From positions 62,001-126,000 of the forward strand of contig NZ_FOGZ01000001.1 in the NCBI RefSeq assembly GCF_900111365.1: a DNA stretch of 64,000 bases. The letters run 5' to 3'. The notes under the pieces are model-generated. The model was given only the letters and a program-made list of their open reading frames with translations. It was not told the origin of the DNA and made no database searches. Both the position numbers and the translations under genes were made by a program. This stretch comes from Propionibacterium cyclohexanicum. Lineage in GTDB: Bacteria > Actinomycetota > Actinomycetes > Propionibacteriales > Propionibacteriaceae. This document shows positions 63,918-64,000 of the stretch, in pieces (position 1 is the first letter of the stretch; each line of letters opens with the position of its first letter).

Positions 63918-64000
63918 GCGCACTGGCCGAGCTACCGGTCGTTGTTGCACTGGGTGGCGGCCACGGCCTGGCGGCCTCCCTCACCGCCTTGCGCCGGCTC
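63914..64000 (+). CDS. yvcK: YvcK/CofD-like protein, N-terminus only
   Basis: Only 29 codons are in the window. ATG 63914 overlaps the rapZ stop, and the start VVVALGGGHGLAASLTALRRL matches the glycine-rich N-terminal UDP-sugar-binding loop of YvcK/CofD-like proteins. These affect cell-wall and central-carbon balance. The rapZ-yvcK(-whiA) order is standard in Gram-positive bacteria. Confidence 0.85.
   Translation, partial: MSALAELPVVVALGGGHGLAASLTALRRL

Overview
The window is a gene-dense, GC-rich actinobacterial chromosome segment. It carries almost wholly housekeeping genes, with no insertion sequence, prophage, CRISPR array or rRNA that I can see. Gene content and order match conserved actinobacterial blocks: a pknL/idsA2/metF/aroG neighbourhood, the dcw (division and cell wall) cluster ending in sepF-yggT-divIVA, and the pyk/pdtaR/polA/rpsA/coaE/uvrB/uvrA/uvrC/rapZ/yvcK block that mycobacteria also have. 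The PASTA kinase, Wag31-type DivIVA, ANTAR regulator, class F sortase and mycothiol-linked MDMPI fold fit an actinomycete. A Propionibacteriaceae-like organism is my best guess, but that is inference from the gene set only.

Layout. 1-9267: partial prepilin peptidase, a GNAT/NTP-pyrophosphohydrolase fusion, a sunset-domain membrane protein, cyclophilin, an Lrp-type sensor domain, two acyltransferases, DAHP synthase, an MBL hydrolase and an EamA transporter. 9354-13853: PknL-type PASTA kinase, polyprenyl diphosphate synthase and MetF. 13810-21408: the RNA polymerase-recycling helicase HelR, divergent from a DUF6504-dnaE2-dinB mutagenesis operon that has a near-perfect LexA (SOS) box in front of it. 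21451-42820: DUF3040 protein, then the dcw cluster mraZ-rsmH-ftsL-ftsI-murE-murF-mraY-murD-ftsW-murG-murC-ftsQ-ftsZ-pgeF-sepF-yggT-divIVA, then a DksA-like zinc protein, lspA and an RluD-type synthase. Most cell-wall genes are joined by 1-4 bp stop/start overlaps and so are probably translationally coupled. 42937-64000: pyk, tRNA-Leu(CAA), pdtaR, polA, an alkyltransferase-like protein, a class F sortase, rpsA, a nucleoside phosphorylase, coaE, uvrB, a TerC protein behind a yybP-ykoY (Mn2+) riboswitch, an MBL hydrolase, an MDMPI protein, uvrA, a GNAT, uvrC, rapZ and the start of yvcK.

Regulatory signals stand out. At least twelve genes have a TAnnnT -10 hexamer exactly 6-7 nt before the start codon and no Shine-Dalgarno sequence, a consistent signature of leaderless transcription; it also fixes several otherwise ambiguous starts. 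Others are a four-copy, 10-bp-phased GTGGNG array (MraZ operator) before mraZ, a branched RNA structure between mraZ and rsmH that fits the mraW leader-RNA class, an SOS box, the manganese riboswitch, and several strong terminator hairpins.

The window also holds an unusual number of short perfect or near-perfect tandem duplications (13-33 bp units), in linkers of the GNAT fusion, PknL, FtsL and FtsI and in several intergenic spacers. They are the main source of likely strain-to-strain variation here. I found no convincing completely new system. The best leads are the GNAT-NTPase fusion with its in-frame repeat, the ImuA/ImuB-less SOS operon, the mraZ-rsmH leader RNA and the leaderless promoter set.
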